The notes under the pieces: model-generated | What the model was told of the DNA's origin: nothing | The model's input: only the letters and a program-made list of their open reading frames with translations | Databases searched by the model: none | Position numbers and translations under genes: made by a program | Source: Cupriavidus gilardii | GTDB taxonomy: Bacteria > Pseudomonadota > Gammaproteobacteria > Burkholderiales > Burkholderiaceae | DNA length: 64,000 bases | Assembly: GCF_013314895.1 (NCBI RefSeq) | Contig: NZ_JABTYE010000020.1 | Span: forward strand, 1 to 64,000 | Direction: 5' to 3' | Shown here: positions 18,204 to 27,315 of the stretch, piece by piece | Layout: each line of letters opens with the position of its first letter | Position numbering within the stretch: position 1 is the stretch's first letter

Positions 18204-18899
18204 TTTGTTTGCTCCCTTCTTGTCCTTTTTGTTCCTGTTCTTCCCCCGCTTCGCACCGATGCGCCTCGACGGCTTTCGTCACAACCACGAGACAGCGACG
18301 CTGACCGTGACGGCGACGCGGTGCGGCTTGCGTGCTTCCATTAAGTTCCATCTGTGGGACGCCCAACAGTAGCCGCACGGCTGAAACCTGCTCATCCTTC
18401 GGTAGGTGGGAATCGGGAGGGAGCCGCGTTACAGCTGTGCAACCATTTCGCGCAGCGCGTCGGCGACGTGCGAACGGGCTGTTGTCGGGATTGGCCTGCG
18501 CGTCGATGTGCCAGGTGCCGTAGCCAGGCAGACGAGACGCGTTCAATGCGCAAATCTCACCCATCGGGATGGCAGCGCTCGCCAGACGGCTTAGGCCTTT
18601 TTCGCCGCGCCCTTCGCCGCGCCCTTCGCCGTTGCATGGGCCATCATCCGCACGCAGCAGCACACGCGGTTCGCACCGGGGGCGAGAGGAAAGTCATTGC
18701 TTGCCGGTTGCAGGTTCGCAGCATCGCGCCCTCGCCGGAGATCGACACGCGATATCGGTCATCGCGCTGGTACAGCGGGGCAAAGCCTCGGCGCATCAGC
18801 AGCCGGCTCAGGGGCCGGCCCGGCGGCATGACGGCGCATGACGGCGGTGGCGATGCTCTCGCTGGCGTTGGGCGCGGTCGCAACCGCGCCCCTGGGGCG
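18204..18899. other. 696-bp region without a confident gene
   Basis: Upstream region of the Crp-type regulator. On the minus strand two short stretches in different frames look protein-like: GYGTWHIDAQANPDNS around 18490-18540 and SHVADALREMVAQL ending with a stop near 18430. This could be the remnant of a small gene broken by a one-base shift, but no full frame, start or family is recognisable. A short direct repeat of GCGCCCTTCGCC occurs near 18610-18635. Confidence 0.35.
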
Positions 18900-19892
18900 T
18901 CAGGGTTCGCCCTCGCCGACATAGGCCGCAAGCGCCGGCACCGCGGCCTCGTAGCAGGCTTCCATCTGGTCGAGGCAATCCTGGCAGGAATCCGGCCGGC
19001 GTCCGAGAATCGAGCGGATCAGCCGGAACTGCATCACCATCGCCTCCGACGCCAGCCGCTGGCATGCTGTGGCGATCGCGGTCGGCAACGGCTGGCCCTG
19101 CAGGCTGAGCCAGCGCAGGTATTTCCCGAGCAGCTCGAAGTTGGCGCCAAGTTGGCGCAGCACGTTGAAGGCGTACGGATGGAAGGCCGGTTCGCCGCGC
19201 GCCGACAGTTCGTCCAGATGCTGCGGAAACACCTGCCGGTACGCCGCGATCGGATTCTGCCGGGGGCGGCGCGCCAGATGCCGCCGCAACAGCGCCAGCG
19301 AGGCGCGCAGCAGCATCGGTCCTGTCAGCGGCGGATAACGGCGGCGTACCACCTCGGCGTACGGAAACAGCAAATGCGGATCGGCCTGCAGTTCGGGCAG
19401 CAGGCGGAACAGCCCGGCATAGTCGTCGCCGCGCGCGACGTGATAGCCATCGTTGTGGTAGTAGCCGACGCCCCGCGCTTCCGGCATCAGCACGTCGATG
19501 CCGATGGTGGTCTTGGTGTGCTGGCGCCGGTACGAGGTCGCGCGGTTGTCCGGCAGGTAGAAGCCATCTACCTCGAGCAGCACCACATGGCCGCGCGCGG
19601 TCTGCGTCGCGACATGGCGCTCCATCGCGTCGTACAGCGAAAGCTCCTGCACCACGACGCCATAGAGCCTTTCCAGATCGTCGACCGGGTATTTGAAGAA
19701 GGTGAACTGGTCGCCCTCGAAGTCTTGCGCGACGGTAAACGGCAGCGCCGCCAGCGGATCGAGCTGCCAGCCATGCAGCAGCTCGATCCACAGATCGACA
19801 TAGCAGTTGGTCTGCGGCCAGACCGCCTGCTCGGTATGCAGAACATGCGAGGCATGCACGGAGTGCGCGAGCCTCCCGGTGCCGTCATACAT
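18900..19892 (-). CDS. DUF1839-family protein
   Basis: A 330-aa protein matching the DUF1839 family by overall sequence (FTFFKYPVDDLERLYG, LEVDGFYLPDN, TTIGID around residues 60-155). The family is of unknown biochemical role and is usually encoded beside small carrier proteins and aminoacyl-tRNA-synthetase-like carrier-protein ligases. Here a carrier protein gene is directly upstream and overlaps the start by 8 bp, but no ligase is present in the window. ATG 19892 is chosen because the in-frame sequence before it is Cys/Arg-rich antisense-like. The function is likely linked to a thioester-bound amino or acyl group; the link to the surrounding polysaccharide genes is inference. Confidence 0.75.
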   Translation of the reverse strand: MYDGTGRLAHSVHASHVLHTEQAVWPQTNCYVDLWIELLHGWQLDPLAALPFTVAQDFEGDQFTFFKYPVDDLERLYGVVVQELSLYDAMERHVATQTARGHVVLLEVDGFYLPDNRATSYRRQHTKTTIGIDVLMPEARGVGYYHNDGYHVARGDDYAGLFRLLPELQADPHLLFPYAEVVRRRYPPLTGPMLLRASLALLRRHLARRPRQNPIAAYRQVFPQHLDELSARGEPAFHPYAFNVLRQLGANFELLGKYLRWLSLQGQPLPTAIATACQRLASEAMVMQFRLIRSILGRRPDSCQDCLDQMEACYEAAVPALAAYVGEGEP

Positions 19893-20286
19893 GGCGCCGT
19901 CCCAGCAACCGCCGGCGCATGGTCTTGCGCATGCAGAACGGCCGCATGCGGAACAGCTGCATGCGCGCGGGATCGGCCGGCGCGGTGTCGGCAGGCTCGA
20001 CGGCGCCATGGTGCCGGCCGCTCTGGTGGTCCATGCCGATTCTCCTCAATGCAAACGTTCGGCCAGCAGCAGGCTGGCGGTACGACTGGATGCTGCGACA
20101 CAACTGGCGCGTCAGCATGCAATCCGGAATCTCGATATCGAAGGCGTTTTCGATGGCCAGCATCACGTGCACCGTGGCGTGCGAAGACAGTCCGGCTTCG
20201 TAGAGATCGGCATGGTCGTCCAGTGTGTCCGCGGGCACCTCGAGCCGGCCCACCTTCGCCAGAATTCTGCGTATGGTGGCTTGCAT
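19885..20286 (-). CDS. Acyl/aminoacyl carrier protein, possible frameshift
   Basis: Small carrier protein starting at ATG 20286 behind GGGGAGGAG. The phosphopantetheine site is DLYEAGLSSHATVHVML (about residues 31-47), with the serine in GLSS. Normal members end near residue 80-90, but this frame runs on to 133 aa through an Arg/Met-rich tail. In the +1 frame after SIQSY the sequence becomes TASLLLAERLH and stops at 20046, next to GAGGAGA and an ATG at 20034. That suggests a one-base frameshift in the carrier gene followed by an independent 49-codon frame (20034-19885). Either reading is possible; the carrier domain itself is clear. Confidence 0.7.
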   Translation of the reverse strand: MQATIRRILAKVGRLEVPADTLDDHADLYEAGLSSHATVHVMLAIENAFDIEIPDCMLTRQLCRSIQSYRQPAAGRTFALRRIGMDHQSGRHHGAVEPADTAPADPARMQLFRMRPFCMRKTMRRRLLGRRHV

Positions 20287-20393
20287 GGTCTCCTCCCCTG
20301 GGGTCTTCGTATGCCCCATTTGGCTCGACCGTACCCCAAGGCTCCGTGCGCTTGCCAACGCGCGCTAGCCACAGCCGTGAGCCGGATCCCGTT

Positions 20394-21806
20394 TCAGAAT
20401 GCGCTCTTGCCGGTCCAGCCGTGCAGCGCGGTGCGCGCGATGATCCGCAGGTCCAGCTGGAAGGACCAGTTGCGGATGTAATAGATATCGAACTCGATGC
20501 GCGCGCGCATTTTCTCGACCGTATCGGTCTGGCCGCGCAGGCCGTTGATCTGCGCCCAGCCGGTGATGCCGGGCTTGACCCGATGGCGCAGCATGTAGCG
20601 GTCGATCAGTTCCTTGTACATCTCGTTGTGTTCGAGCGCATGTGGGCGCGGTCCCACCACCGACATCTCGCCGCGCAGCACGTTGAAGAACTGCGGCAGT
20701 TCATCGAGGCTGGTACGGCGCAGGAAGGCGCCGATGCGGGTCACGCGCGGATCGTTGCGCACCGCCTGCGTGACGCCGCGGTCCTGGTGGACCACCATGG
20801 TGCGGAACTTGAAGACGTCGAACGGCTTGCCGTCGATGCCCAGGCGCTTCTGCCGGAACAGCACGGGGCCGGGCGATGACAGCTTGACGCCGATCGCGAT
20901 GGCGATCAGCAGCGGCGACAGCCCCAGCAGCGCCACGGCGGCGAAGACGCGATCGAAGCTTGCCTTGAGCAGGCCCGTGATGCGCGAATCGGGCGGGCTG
21001 TTCAGGTCGATCACCGGCAAGCCGAGGAATTCGCTGAAGCGGTGGCCGAGCAGCTCGACCGACATGATGTCCGGCACCCAGCGAATGTCGACCAGGTCGT
21101 TGCGGAACTGGTAGACCACGTCGCACAGATCGCGGCACGCGGCCATCGGCAGCGTCAGCCAGATCTCGCGCACGTCCTGGCTGCGCACGAAGCGCGTGAC
21201 GTCGCTCATCTCGCGCAGGATCGGAACGCCCGACGGCAGCGCGTCGTCGTCGTGGTCGCAGTAGATGCCGACCACGTGGTAGCCCGCCTCGCGGATGCGC
21301 TGCACGCGCCGGTACATCTCGTTGCCGAGCGGGCCGTAGCCGAAGATCAGCACGCGCTTGGCGTTGATGCCCTGCTGCCGCACATTGCCCAGCAGCTGGT
21401 ACAGCACCAGCCGCGAACCAACGAGCGCGAGCGAGACGACGCCGAACCACGAGGTCGACCACAGGCGCGACACCGCGCCTACCTGATGCATCAGATAGGC
21501 CAGCACCAGGCCGCTGACCGCCACCAGGCTCCATGCCGCCAGCGTGCGCAGGCCCAGTGCGGCGCGGCTGCGGCCGCGCCACGATTCGTAGAGTCCGCAG
21601 GCGGGAAACACGATCAGCGTGGCGACCGCGCAGAACGCGGTCAGGAAGCCATGTATCGGCGCCGCCGATGCCAGCCCTCCCTCGGGAAACCAGAATTCGC
21701 CAACCAGGATGCCGCAGATGCCCACCGTCAATGCGTCCGAGACCCGATACAGCAGTTGCAGCGCTGTCTGCCGCTCGACGATCGCTTGCGCGCTTGCCGT
21801 TGCCAT
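20394..21806 (-). CDS. Undecaprenyl-phosphate sugar-1-phosphate transferase (WbaP/WcaJ-like)
   Basis: Polyisoprenyl-phosphate hexose-1-phosphotransferase, 470 aa, which starts repeat-unit synthesis on undecaprenyl phosphate at the inner membrane. There are four or so N-terminal membrane helices (to about residue 140) and a Rossmann-like segment VLIFGYGPLGNEMYRR. After a re-entrant helix near 285-305 comes the catalytic domain with KFRTMVVHQD, RRTSLDELPQFFNVLRGEMS, VVGPRPH and KPGITGWAQINGLRG. The length fits the WcaJ/EpsB type. Start ATG follows GGGGAGAGGG. Confidence 0.92.
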   Translation of the reverse strand: MATASAQAIVERQTALQLLYRVSDALTVGICGILVGEFWFPEGGLASAAPIHGFLTAFCAVATLIVFPACGLYESWRGRSRAALGLRTLAAWSLVAVSGLVLAYLMHQVGAVSRLWSTSWFGVVSLALVGSRLVLYQLLGNVRQQGINAKRVLIFGYGPLGNEMYRRVQRIREAGYHVVGIYCDHDDDALPSGVPILREMSDVTRFVRSQDVREIWLTLPMAACRDLCDVVYQFRNDLVDIRWVPDIMSVELLGHRFSEFLGLPVIDLNSPPDSRITGLLKASFDRVFAAVALLGLSPLLIAIAIGVKLSSPGPVLFRQKRLGIDGKPFDVFKFRTMVVHQDRGVTQAVRNDPRVTRIGAFLRRTSLDELPQFFNVLRGEMSVVGPRPHALEHNEMYKELIDRYMLRHRVKPGITGWAQINGLRGQTDTVEKMRARIEFDIYYIRNWSFQLDLRIIARTALHGWTGKSAF

Positions 21807-21977
21807 GACCCTCTCCCCTTGCTGCCGTGTTCGATGCCGTGCGTCGGCATATCGAGAACATCGTCGCGTCCGGGGTGGCTGGGGTCTGTTTGGTCCCCCA
21901 CACAGGTGGGGGCTGCCGCGGGCTTCGGTGGTCGGTGCGGGTGGTCGGTCTGGGTGGGCGGTTTCGGTGGTCCGACT

Positions 21978-22688
21978 TCAGTCGCGCGCGACGGATATCG
22001 TATCGATGCGCCACGGCGTACTACCAGGCGCGGATCTCGTGGCGCGAGGCAAGGATGGCACGATGGCCGCGGCTTCCGGCCGCTGCCAATCCTCGCGTTG
22101 AAAGGGACGCGCGCGGCCGGACAGGTACAACGCGATCTGCTCGATCCATTGCTCGGTCGGCGCATGCGCGCCCGATGCCGGCACGCCGAGCAGCAATGCG
22201 CCGATCAGCAGCAGCAGTGGCGCACGCGGCGAACGGCGCCGCCGCGGCGCGGTGGCCAGCAGATAGCCGCCGCTGACGGCGAAGCCAAGCGCCAGTCCTC
22301 CGGCCACTTCGCTCGGCGAATGCGCGCCCAGCGGCAAGCGCGAATAGCCCACCAGCAGCGCCAGCGATGCGCCGAGCGTTGCCGCGGCCCATCCCACGCG
22401 TGGCCACCGCCCCGGCAAGAGGCGGTGCATCAGCACCGGCAGCACGCTCGCGGCCATCATGCTGTGGCCAGAGAAGCCAGTGAAATCCAGCGCCGGCACG
22501 CCGATGCCCCAGCCAATGAAGGCGAGCTTCGAGGCCAGCGTCAGGCCCGCCGCGGCGGCGAACGCCAGGCACCAGTCGCGCGCCGCGCGCCATTCGCCGC
22601 GATGACACAGCGACAGCAGCAACAGCGCCGCGCACGGCAGCAGCAGCGCGGTGTCGCCGAAGCGCGAAATCAAATGCCAGTGCCACAT
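21978..22688 (-). CDS. PAP2-family membrane phosphatase
   Basis: Predicted integral-membrane phosphatase, 236 aa, with several hydrophobic helices and the PAP2 signature parts SGHSMMAA (residues 73-80) and SRLPLGAHSPSEVAGG (about 115-130). It could recycle undecaprenyl pyrophosphate or act on another lipid phosphate for polysaccharide export. It lies upstream of the initiating transferase on the same strand (171-bp gap). The third PAP2 motif is weak, so the activity is less certain than the fold. The ribosome-binding site is poor. Confidence 0.75.
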   Translation of the reverse strand: MWHWHLISRFGDTALLLPCAALLLLSLCHRGEWRAARDWCLAFAAAAGLTLASKLAFIGWGIGVPALDFTGFSGHSMMAASVLPVLMHRLLPGRWPRVGWAAATLGASLALLVGYSRLPLGAHSPSEVAGGLALGFAVSGGYLLATAPRRRRSPRAPLLLLIGALLLGVPASGAHAPTEQWIEQIALYLSGRARPFQREDWQRPEAAAIVPSLPRATRSAPGSTPWRIDTISVARD

Positions 22689-23115
22689 GGTGTCGAGTGC
22701 CCCGCGCTGCCACGAGGCGGCCGCGGCCTGTTGGTCCTTATGGTTGATGGAAGTCGCAAGATCGATTGGATATCGTCAGTCTTGTGGTGGGCCAGGCGGA
22801 ATCGGCCTGCCACTTTGGAGCCCGCATGGTCCCCCGGTCTGCGGGCTTCTTTTTTTCTGCTTCCCGCCTGAGGGTCTCGCCGCGTTTTCGGCCCTGGTCC
22901 CGCTGGTCCGTTCACGCGCGCTGCAAAAAAAGAAAGGACCGCGGCGTGCCGTCGGTCGAGCGGCGGCGGCGCCGTGGTCCGCAGATCCGGCCGGGCGATC
23001 GCCGCGGCCGAGACGCGCGTGTACGCATGTCGGTCGGTTCGTTGTCCAACATGCGGCTCCCCCGAGCACGCGCCTGGTTTTCCCCCCTTCGCTTCCGTTC
23101 CCCTGGCGCCGGTGG
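22689..23115. other. 427-bp intergenic region, possible small RNA
   Basis: No plausible protein gene. The stretch contains a strong plus-strand terminator at 22819-22856 that has no plus-strand gene upstream of it, and a smaller hairpin CAGGC/GCCTG just before it. The remaining 250 bp is GC-rich and featureless. Confidence 0.4.
22819..22856 (+). terminator. Orphan Rho-independent terminator
   Basis: Stem AGCCCGCA (22819-22826) with TGCGGGCT (22840-22847), 13-nt loop, followed by TCTTTTTTT. The only genes nearby are on the other strand, so it probably ends an untranslated RNA starting between 22690 and 22800. Confidence 0.65.
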
Positions 23116-23424
23116 TTATCGGCCGTCCTGCCGTGGCGTCTTGATGTCGCGGCCCTCGCTGGCGCACGCGCCGGGTGCCACCGACAGGAACGATGTCGCC
23201 AGTCCCGCGGCGATACGCCGCCGCGCTTCGCGCTCGCCGGCTTCGCGGGCCGCGATCACCGCGGCATCCTCGCTGCAGAACGCGCGCCCATGCAGCTCGC
23301 CGCGATAGACCAGCGGCCCGTCGCAGGCCGACGCCAGCCGGATCTCGTAACAGCATGCCCACTTGTTGCGGCCCTCCGGCACGGCAAAGCCGCGCACGAT
23401 CAGGACCGCCGATCCTCCATTCAT
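23116..23424 (-). CDS. Hypothetical protein, 102 aa
   Basis: Small soluble protein, unrecognised. Its frame has natural composition (VRGFAVPEGRNKWACCYEIR, LVYRGELHGRAFCSEDAAVIAA), including a CC pair and a helical Arg/Glu/Ala segment around residues 58-75. The start ATG is preceded by GGAG and a GGGGGG run. It reads like a single compact beta/alpha domain. Function and relation to the polysaccharide genes are unknown. Confidence 0.6.
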   Translation of the reverse strand: MNGGSAVLIVRGFAVPEGRNKWACCYEIRLASACDGPLVYRGELHGRAFCSEDAAVIAAREAGEREARRRIAAGLATSFLSVAPGACASEGRDIKTPRQDGR

Positions 23425-23522
23425 ATGACCCCCCGCTCCTGCCGGCGGCGGGCCTTCTGATCCCGGGCCCGGCTACGCCAGCAGCGTAGTGCGAGCATAG
23501 GCGTGCGGCCGATGGACGACCA

Positions 23523-23990
23523 TCAGCCGCTTGCCGTAGATCCAGGGAGCAGAAAGTTGGAGGTCGGAGCCGGAGCGGGCGCCATCAGCCAGGCCATGCT
23601 GGCGCGCGGAAAGCATTGGCCGCCGGCGCTGACCAGCGCCACCGCGGCGGAAACGAGCTCGGGCGACGCCGGTGCGATCAGACAGCCGCCGGCTCCCAGC
23701 CTGGCGGCGCGCTGCGTCAGCGCCGCGGCGCCGGGGCTGACGATCAGCAGCCACCGGCGCGGTGCGATGCGCCGGCACAAGGCTTCGATCAGCGCGCCGG
23801 CATCCGCGTCGCTGCTGCTGCAATCGAGCAGCGCGAAGTCGATGGACTGTCTGGGCAATTGCGACGACGACGCGCTCAGCAGCCATTCCGGCGACTGCAG
23901 CGTCAACGGACATGAGGCCTGACGCTTGCCGAGGTGGCGCGACAGCGCGCGCAGCATGATCGCGTTGTTGGCCAGAAGAAGGGTCGTCAT
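23523..23990 (-). CDS. Stand-alone receiver-like protein, LuxR-type paralogue without HTH
   Basis: A 155-aa protein homologous to the N-terminal half of the two LuxR-type regulators in this window. The hallmarks are the opening MTTLLLANNAIML, RRWLLIVSPGAAAL, and VALVSAGGQCFPRASM, which parallels LVLAGGECFPALTH in the gene at 24150. The chain stops before any helix-turn-helix, and none is found in other frames downstream. It follows the full-length paralogue by 159 bp on the same strand. It could be a truncated duplicate or a partner that forms inactive heterodimers. ATG 23990 chosen by similarity; the ribosome-binding site is weak. Confidence 0.6.
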   Translation of the reverse strand: MTTLLLANNAIMLRALSRHLGKRQASCPLTLQSPEWLLSASSSQLPRQSIDFALLDCSSSDADAGALIEALCRRIAPRRWLLIVSPGAAALTQRAARLGAGGCLIAPASPELVSAAVALVSAGGQCFPRASMAWLMAPAPAPTSNFLLPGSTASG

Positions 23991-24149
23991 CGACTCGGTC
24001 GAGCTCAGGGGGGCGAGGTGACTGCCGGCGTGCATGTCCATAAGCCTAGCAAGCCGCATCCCGGGGCGCCTCGACCATTGGAATGAAGTCCCTCAACCGA
24101 AAGGATGAGTTCGCACGAGCACATGCCCCTCGCAGGACCGTTCCGCGGC

Positions 24150-25007
24150 TCAAGCCGCCTGGCAGACCGCCGGCAGCCGTATGCCCTCAGCGTGCAACGG
24201 TACCGCCCCAAGCGACGACGGCCCCGGCCAGTTCAGCTTGGCACCGCGCCGCAGCGCTTCGTAGACGGCCTCGCCCTTGTTGCGCACATGCAGCCGGTGG
24301 TACAGCGTGCAGGCGTGGGTCTTGGCGGTTGCCACCGAGATATTGAGCACGCGGCTGACCGTCTTGATCGGGTAGCCGCGCGCCAGCAGCGCCAGCACCT
24401 CGTATTGACGCTCGGTGATATTGAGCAGATGCGAACCGAACGACGGTGTCTCGATATCCGGCTGAATCAGCGGCGGAGGGCGCAGTGCGATGTCGGGGGA
24501 CCGGCCGCCCGGGCCGCGCATCGACGCGATCGGTTCGTCCGGCCGTGTCGCGGCCCCTTCCTTGTTGCCGGTGGTCTGCATCGCGCACAGCCCGCTCTGC
24601 TGCATCGGTTCGGCGTGGGTCAGGGCGGGGAAGCATTCCCCGCCCGCGAGCACCAGCCGGATGGCGGCATCGAGCACCTCGGCACAGCAGTTCTTCGACA
24701 GCAGACCGGCCACCAGCGGCGGCACGGACTCGTGCGACATGCCCGACGGCAGTCCGTCGGCCAGCACCAGCACGCGTTGCGGCGCGAGGTAGCGGCACAG
24801 GTCTTCCATCGCGCGCCAGGTGCCGCTGCCATCGTCGTGCCAGCCGTAGATCAGCAGGTCGGCATCGCCCAGGCGGGCGTCATCCGGCGACGGCAACATG
24901 GCCGGTTCGACATCGATGACGTGGACAGGAAGCTCGGATTGCGCCAACAGCTGGCGCAGGCCCAATCGCAGTAGTGGATGAGGCTCGATCAACAGAATGG
25001 TGGCCAT
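24150..25007 (-). CDS. LuxR-type regulator with degenerate receiver
   Basis: A 285-aa paralogue of the regulator at 8929. It begins MATILLIEPHPLLRLGLRQ and has a receiver-like domain to about residue 115, a linker, and a LuxR/NarL HTH from about residue 190 (ITERQYEVLALLARGYPIKT, NISVATAKTHACTLYHRL). The HTHs of the two proteins are nearly identical, so they may share DNA sites. The start ATG follows GAGAG. Control of the flanking polysaccharide genes is inferred from location only. Confidence 0.82.
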   Translation of the reverse strand: MATILLIEPHPLLRLGLRQLLAQSELPVHVIDVEPAMLPSPDDARLGDADLLIYGWHDDGSGTWRAMEDLCRYLAPQRVLVLADGLPSGMSHESVPPLVAGLLSKNCCAEVLDAAIRLVLAGGECFPALTHAEPMQQSGLCAMQTTGNKEGAATRPDEPIASMRGPGGRSPDIALRPPPLIQPDIETPSFGSHLLNITERQYEVLALLARGYPIKTVSRVLNISVATAKTHACTLYHRLHVRNKGEAVYEALRRGAKLNWPGPSSLGAVPLHAEGIRLPAVCQAA

Positions 25008-25550
25008 GCCGCTCTCGTTCTTGTTGCGACACGTGCGCCGCGACGGTCGCCCGTGTGATCGGAAGTGCGGCGCTATGTTGCACCTGCCCCTCCCTACGAC
25101 CCACCCCGCTTCAGTCCGGCGCGGCTTCAGCGCGGCCGGCCCTTCCCGTCAAGCGTGATGCAATCGCCCCGTTTGCGTGTTGGCACGCGTTCGATCCCTC
25201 TAAAGACAGACTTAACTTTCACTTATTCTGCGGTCCAGCATATGCACCGCAAAACAGGAAAGCAAGGCTCGCCAGATGATCGGTAAGTCGCTTTTGTGCG
25301 AAGGCGTACGCACGGCAAGGGCAGACGCGGCGCTAAGGATTTTCCCTTACGTCCATCGCAAAGCGGCCGCGTCCTTAGGGTTCTGGAGCGATGCCGGACG
25401 GCTGTATGGCTGGTGACCGCCCCGGCGCGAGGCATCGACACGCTGTGCCGAGAAAATAATTTACATTACACTTCGGGTGGCAATTTGGGCAGGTTGAGCT
25501 ACTCATCTGCCGAAAGTCGTTATCAATCAATCACTTAAGTCCGATTGCCA
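25008..25550. other. 543-bp intergenic region between EPS locus and replicon core
   Basis: Promoter region of the LuxR-type gene (minus strand) and of the recombinase-like gene (plus strand). It becomes AT-rich near 25200-25260 and 25440-25545, where promoters are expected; no gene, repeat or structured RNA was recognised. Confidence 0.5.
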
Positions 25551-27248
25551 ATGTCTGTGCGGGACGACACGCTGGACCCCTCCAAACTGACCCGGACCGA
25601 ATTTGCCGTGGTCCGGGCGTACGCCCAGGGCATGGCCGCGGTCGACATCGCGAACCGGTACCTGCTGGATCCGGACGAGGAGGAGGCGCTGACCGAGCAT
25701 CAGGCCGTGCAGCGCATCCTGCGGCTGCGCGACCGGCTGGTGCAGTTCGCGCTGCAGAACAATCGCCCCGATATCGCGGCGATGTTCGACTCGCTGAAGG
25801 GCCGCTCGAATGTGGCGATGGACCGGCGCGTCGACGCGCTGTCTTCGCTGGAGAGGCTGTCGCCGGGGCGGCCCGCGCTCGACCATGCGGTGTCGCTGTG
25901 GTTCGGGCCAAGTCTGTCGCGCCGGCTCGCGGCGGGTGGCATCGCGCGCATCGGGGATCTGGTGGAGCGGGTCAACCGGCGCGGCGCGGCGTGGTGGCGC
26001 GGGGTGCCGCGCCTCGGTGCCAAGTCCGCCGACGTCGTGCGGCACTGGCTCGAGCGCCAGCGTGACACGCTGCGCACGAGCGACGGTGGGCCGGTATTGG
26101 GTCCGCAGGCCGGCGCGCTGGTGGCGCCGTCGCAACGGCCGCCGATGTCGCCCGCCCTGTTGGACGACCGGCTTGTCGAGCCGGTGCCGCTTGAATATAT
26201 GCTTTCTGAGACACTTTCAGGCAGCTGGCGATCCGACGTGGGTGAAGAGCTGCAATGGGTACGTCAATGGCTCGATGGCAAGCGTCCAGGCTCGCATACC
26301 TGGGCCAGCTATCGGCGCGAGGCGGAACGGCTGTTGCTGTGGGCGGCTCGGCGGCAGCGGCCCCTGCGAACCATGACCGCGGAGGATCTGACCGCGTACT
26401 GGGCCTTCCTGGCCGATCCTCAACCGGCGGCATTCTGGCAGGGGCCGGCCGGACCGCGCGATCGGAAGCCATGGCGCCCGTTCGAGGGGGGCTTGCGCGA
26501 CAGCTCCCGGCAGGCGGCCATGCGGGTGATCCGGGCGTTGTTTGGCTGGCTGCGCCAACGTGGTTTGCTGGCGCACCATCCCTTCGACGGGTTCGCGATG
26601 CCCGTTGCGGCCGATGCGGCCGTCGCACCCGTTTCCGCCATTGCGGGCGGCTCGCCTGGCGAGGGGGCCGACGAGCGTGACGCGGCCGACAGCCCCGACA
26701 CGAGTGTCGCTGCGTTCCGCCGCTGGCTGGAAGGGTCGGACGGCACGCCGATATGGCGGACGGCCAATGCCGCTGCCTATCTGCTCGGCGATTGCGGGTT
26801 GCGGATCGGAGAAGTGGTGGTGGCCACGGGCGGCCATCTGCGGCTGGTCGACGGCGGGCGATGGTTGGTCCGCCCACGGTTTGACCGCAATGGGCCGGCG
26901 ATCGCCATGCCCGACGTTGGCGCCGGGCTGGCCGACATGAATCTTGCAATGTTGAGCGAGGACGCGTGGGGCGCGCTCTCCCGGCATTGGATAGACCGCG
27001 GATTGGCGGCCGACCGCCTGCCGGACACCGCGCCATTGTTGGGTCCGTTGATGTTGCCACCCACCTCGCGGGGGCAGGCCAAACGGGCCAGTCAACCCCT
27101 CGCCGGTTATTCCCCGAGCGGGCTGGACCGGCTGCTGCGGGCGGCGTGGCGGGACTTTGTGGCGGTGCCCGAGCATGCGGACCACCGCGCCGTCCGGTTC
27201 ACGCCGCGCATGCTGGTGCGGAGGCAGGCTGGTGCGGAGACAGGCTGA
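25551..27248 (+). CDS. Tyrosine-recombinase-like protein, catalytic C terminus missing
   Basis: A 565-aa protein with the layout of large integrase-like proteins found beside par loci of second replicons. It has an N-terminal helical region, a SAM-like core-binding domain around residues 230-350 (ELQWVRQWLDGKRPGSHTW, TAEDLTAYWAFLA), and the first catalytic-domain box DCGLRIGEVV with its arginine. The family's HxxR and tyrosine boxes should follow FTP near the end, but the protein reads FTPRMLVRRQAGAETG and stops, with no active-site tyrosine. The last codons lie in a 16-bp tandem duplication (27212-27243). Probably an inactive remnant or a non-catalytic DNA-binding protein. ATG 25551 chosen; TTG 25545 possible. 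Confidence 0.65.
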   Translation: MSVRDDTLDPSKLTRTEFAVVRAYAQGMAAVDIANRYLLDPDEEEALTEHQAVQRILRLRDRLVQFALQNNRPDIAAMFDSLKGRSNVAMDRRVDALSSLERLSPGRPALDHAVSLWFGPSLSRRLAAGGIARIGDLVERVNRRGAAWWRGVPRLGAKSADVVRHWLERQRDTLRTSDGGPVLGPQAGALVAPSQRPPMSPALLDDRLVEPVPLEYMLSETLSGSWRSDVGEELQWVRQWLDGKRPGSHTWASYRREAERLLLWAARRQRPLRTMTAEDLTAYWAFLADPQPAAFWQGPAGPRDRKPWRPFEGGLRDSSRQAAMRVIRALFGWLRQRGLLAHHPFDGFAMPVAADAAVAPVSAIAGGSPGEGADERDAADSPDTSVAAFRRWLEGSDGTPIWRTANAAAYLLGDCGLRIGEVVVATGGHLRLVDGGRWLVRPRFDRNGPAIAMPDVGAGLADMNLAMLSEDAWGALSRHWIDRGLAADRLPDTAPLLGPLMLPPTSRGQAKRASQPLAGYSPSGLDRLLRAAWRDFVAVPEHADHRAVRFTPRMLVRRQAGAETG

Positions 27249-27315
27249 GGCGCAGTAATGGCTCGCCGCGCGCCTTGGTTTTTTATCCCCCAGGCACGCC
27301 ACCGGCAATGTCGGC

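Noticed and set aside
18332..18663. Protein-like fragments in two minus-strand frames upstream of the Crp-type gene
   Set aside because: No complete frame or family even allowing one frameshift; kept only as a note on the gap.
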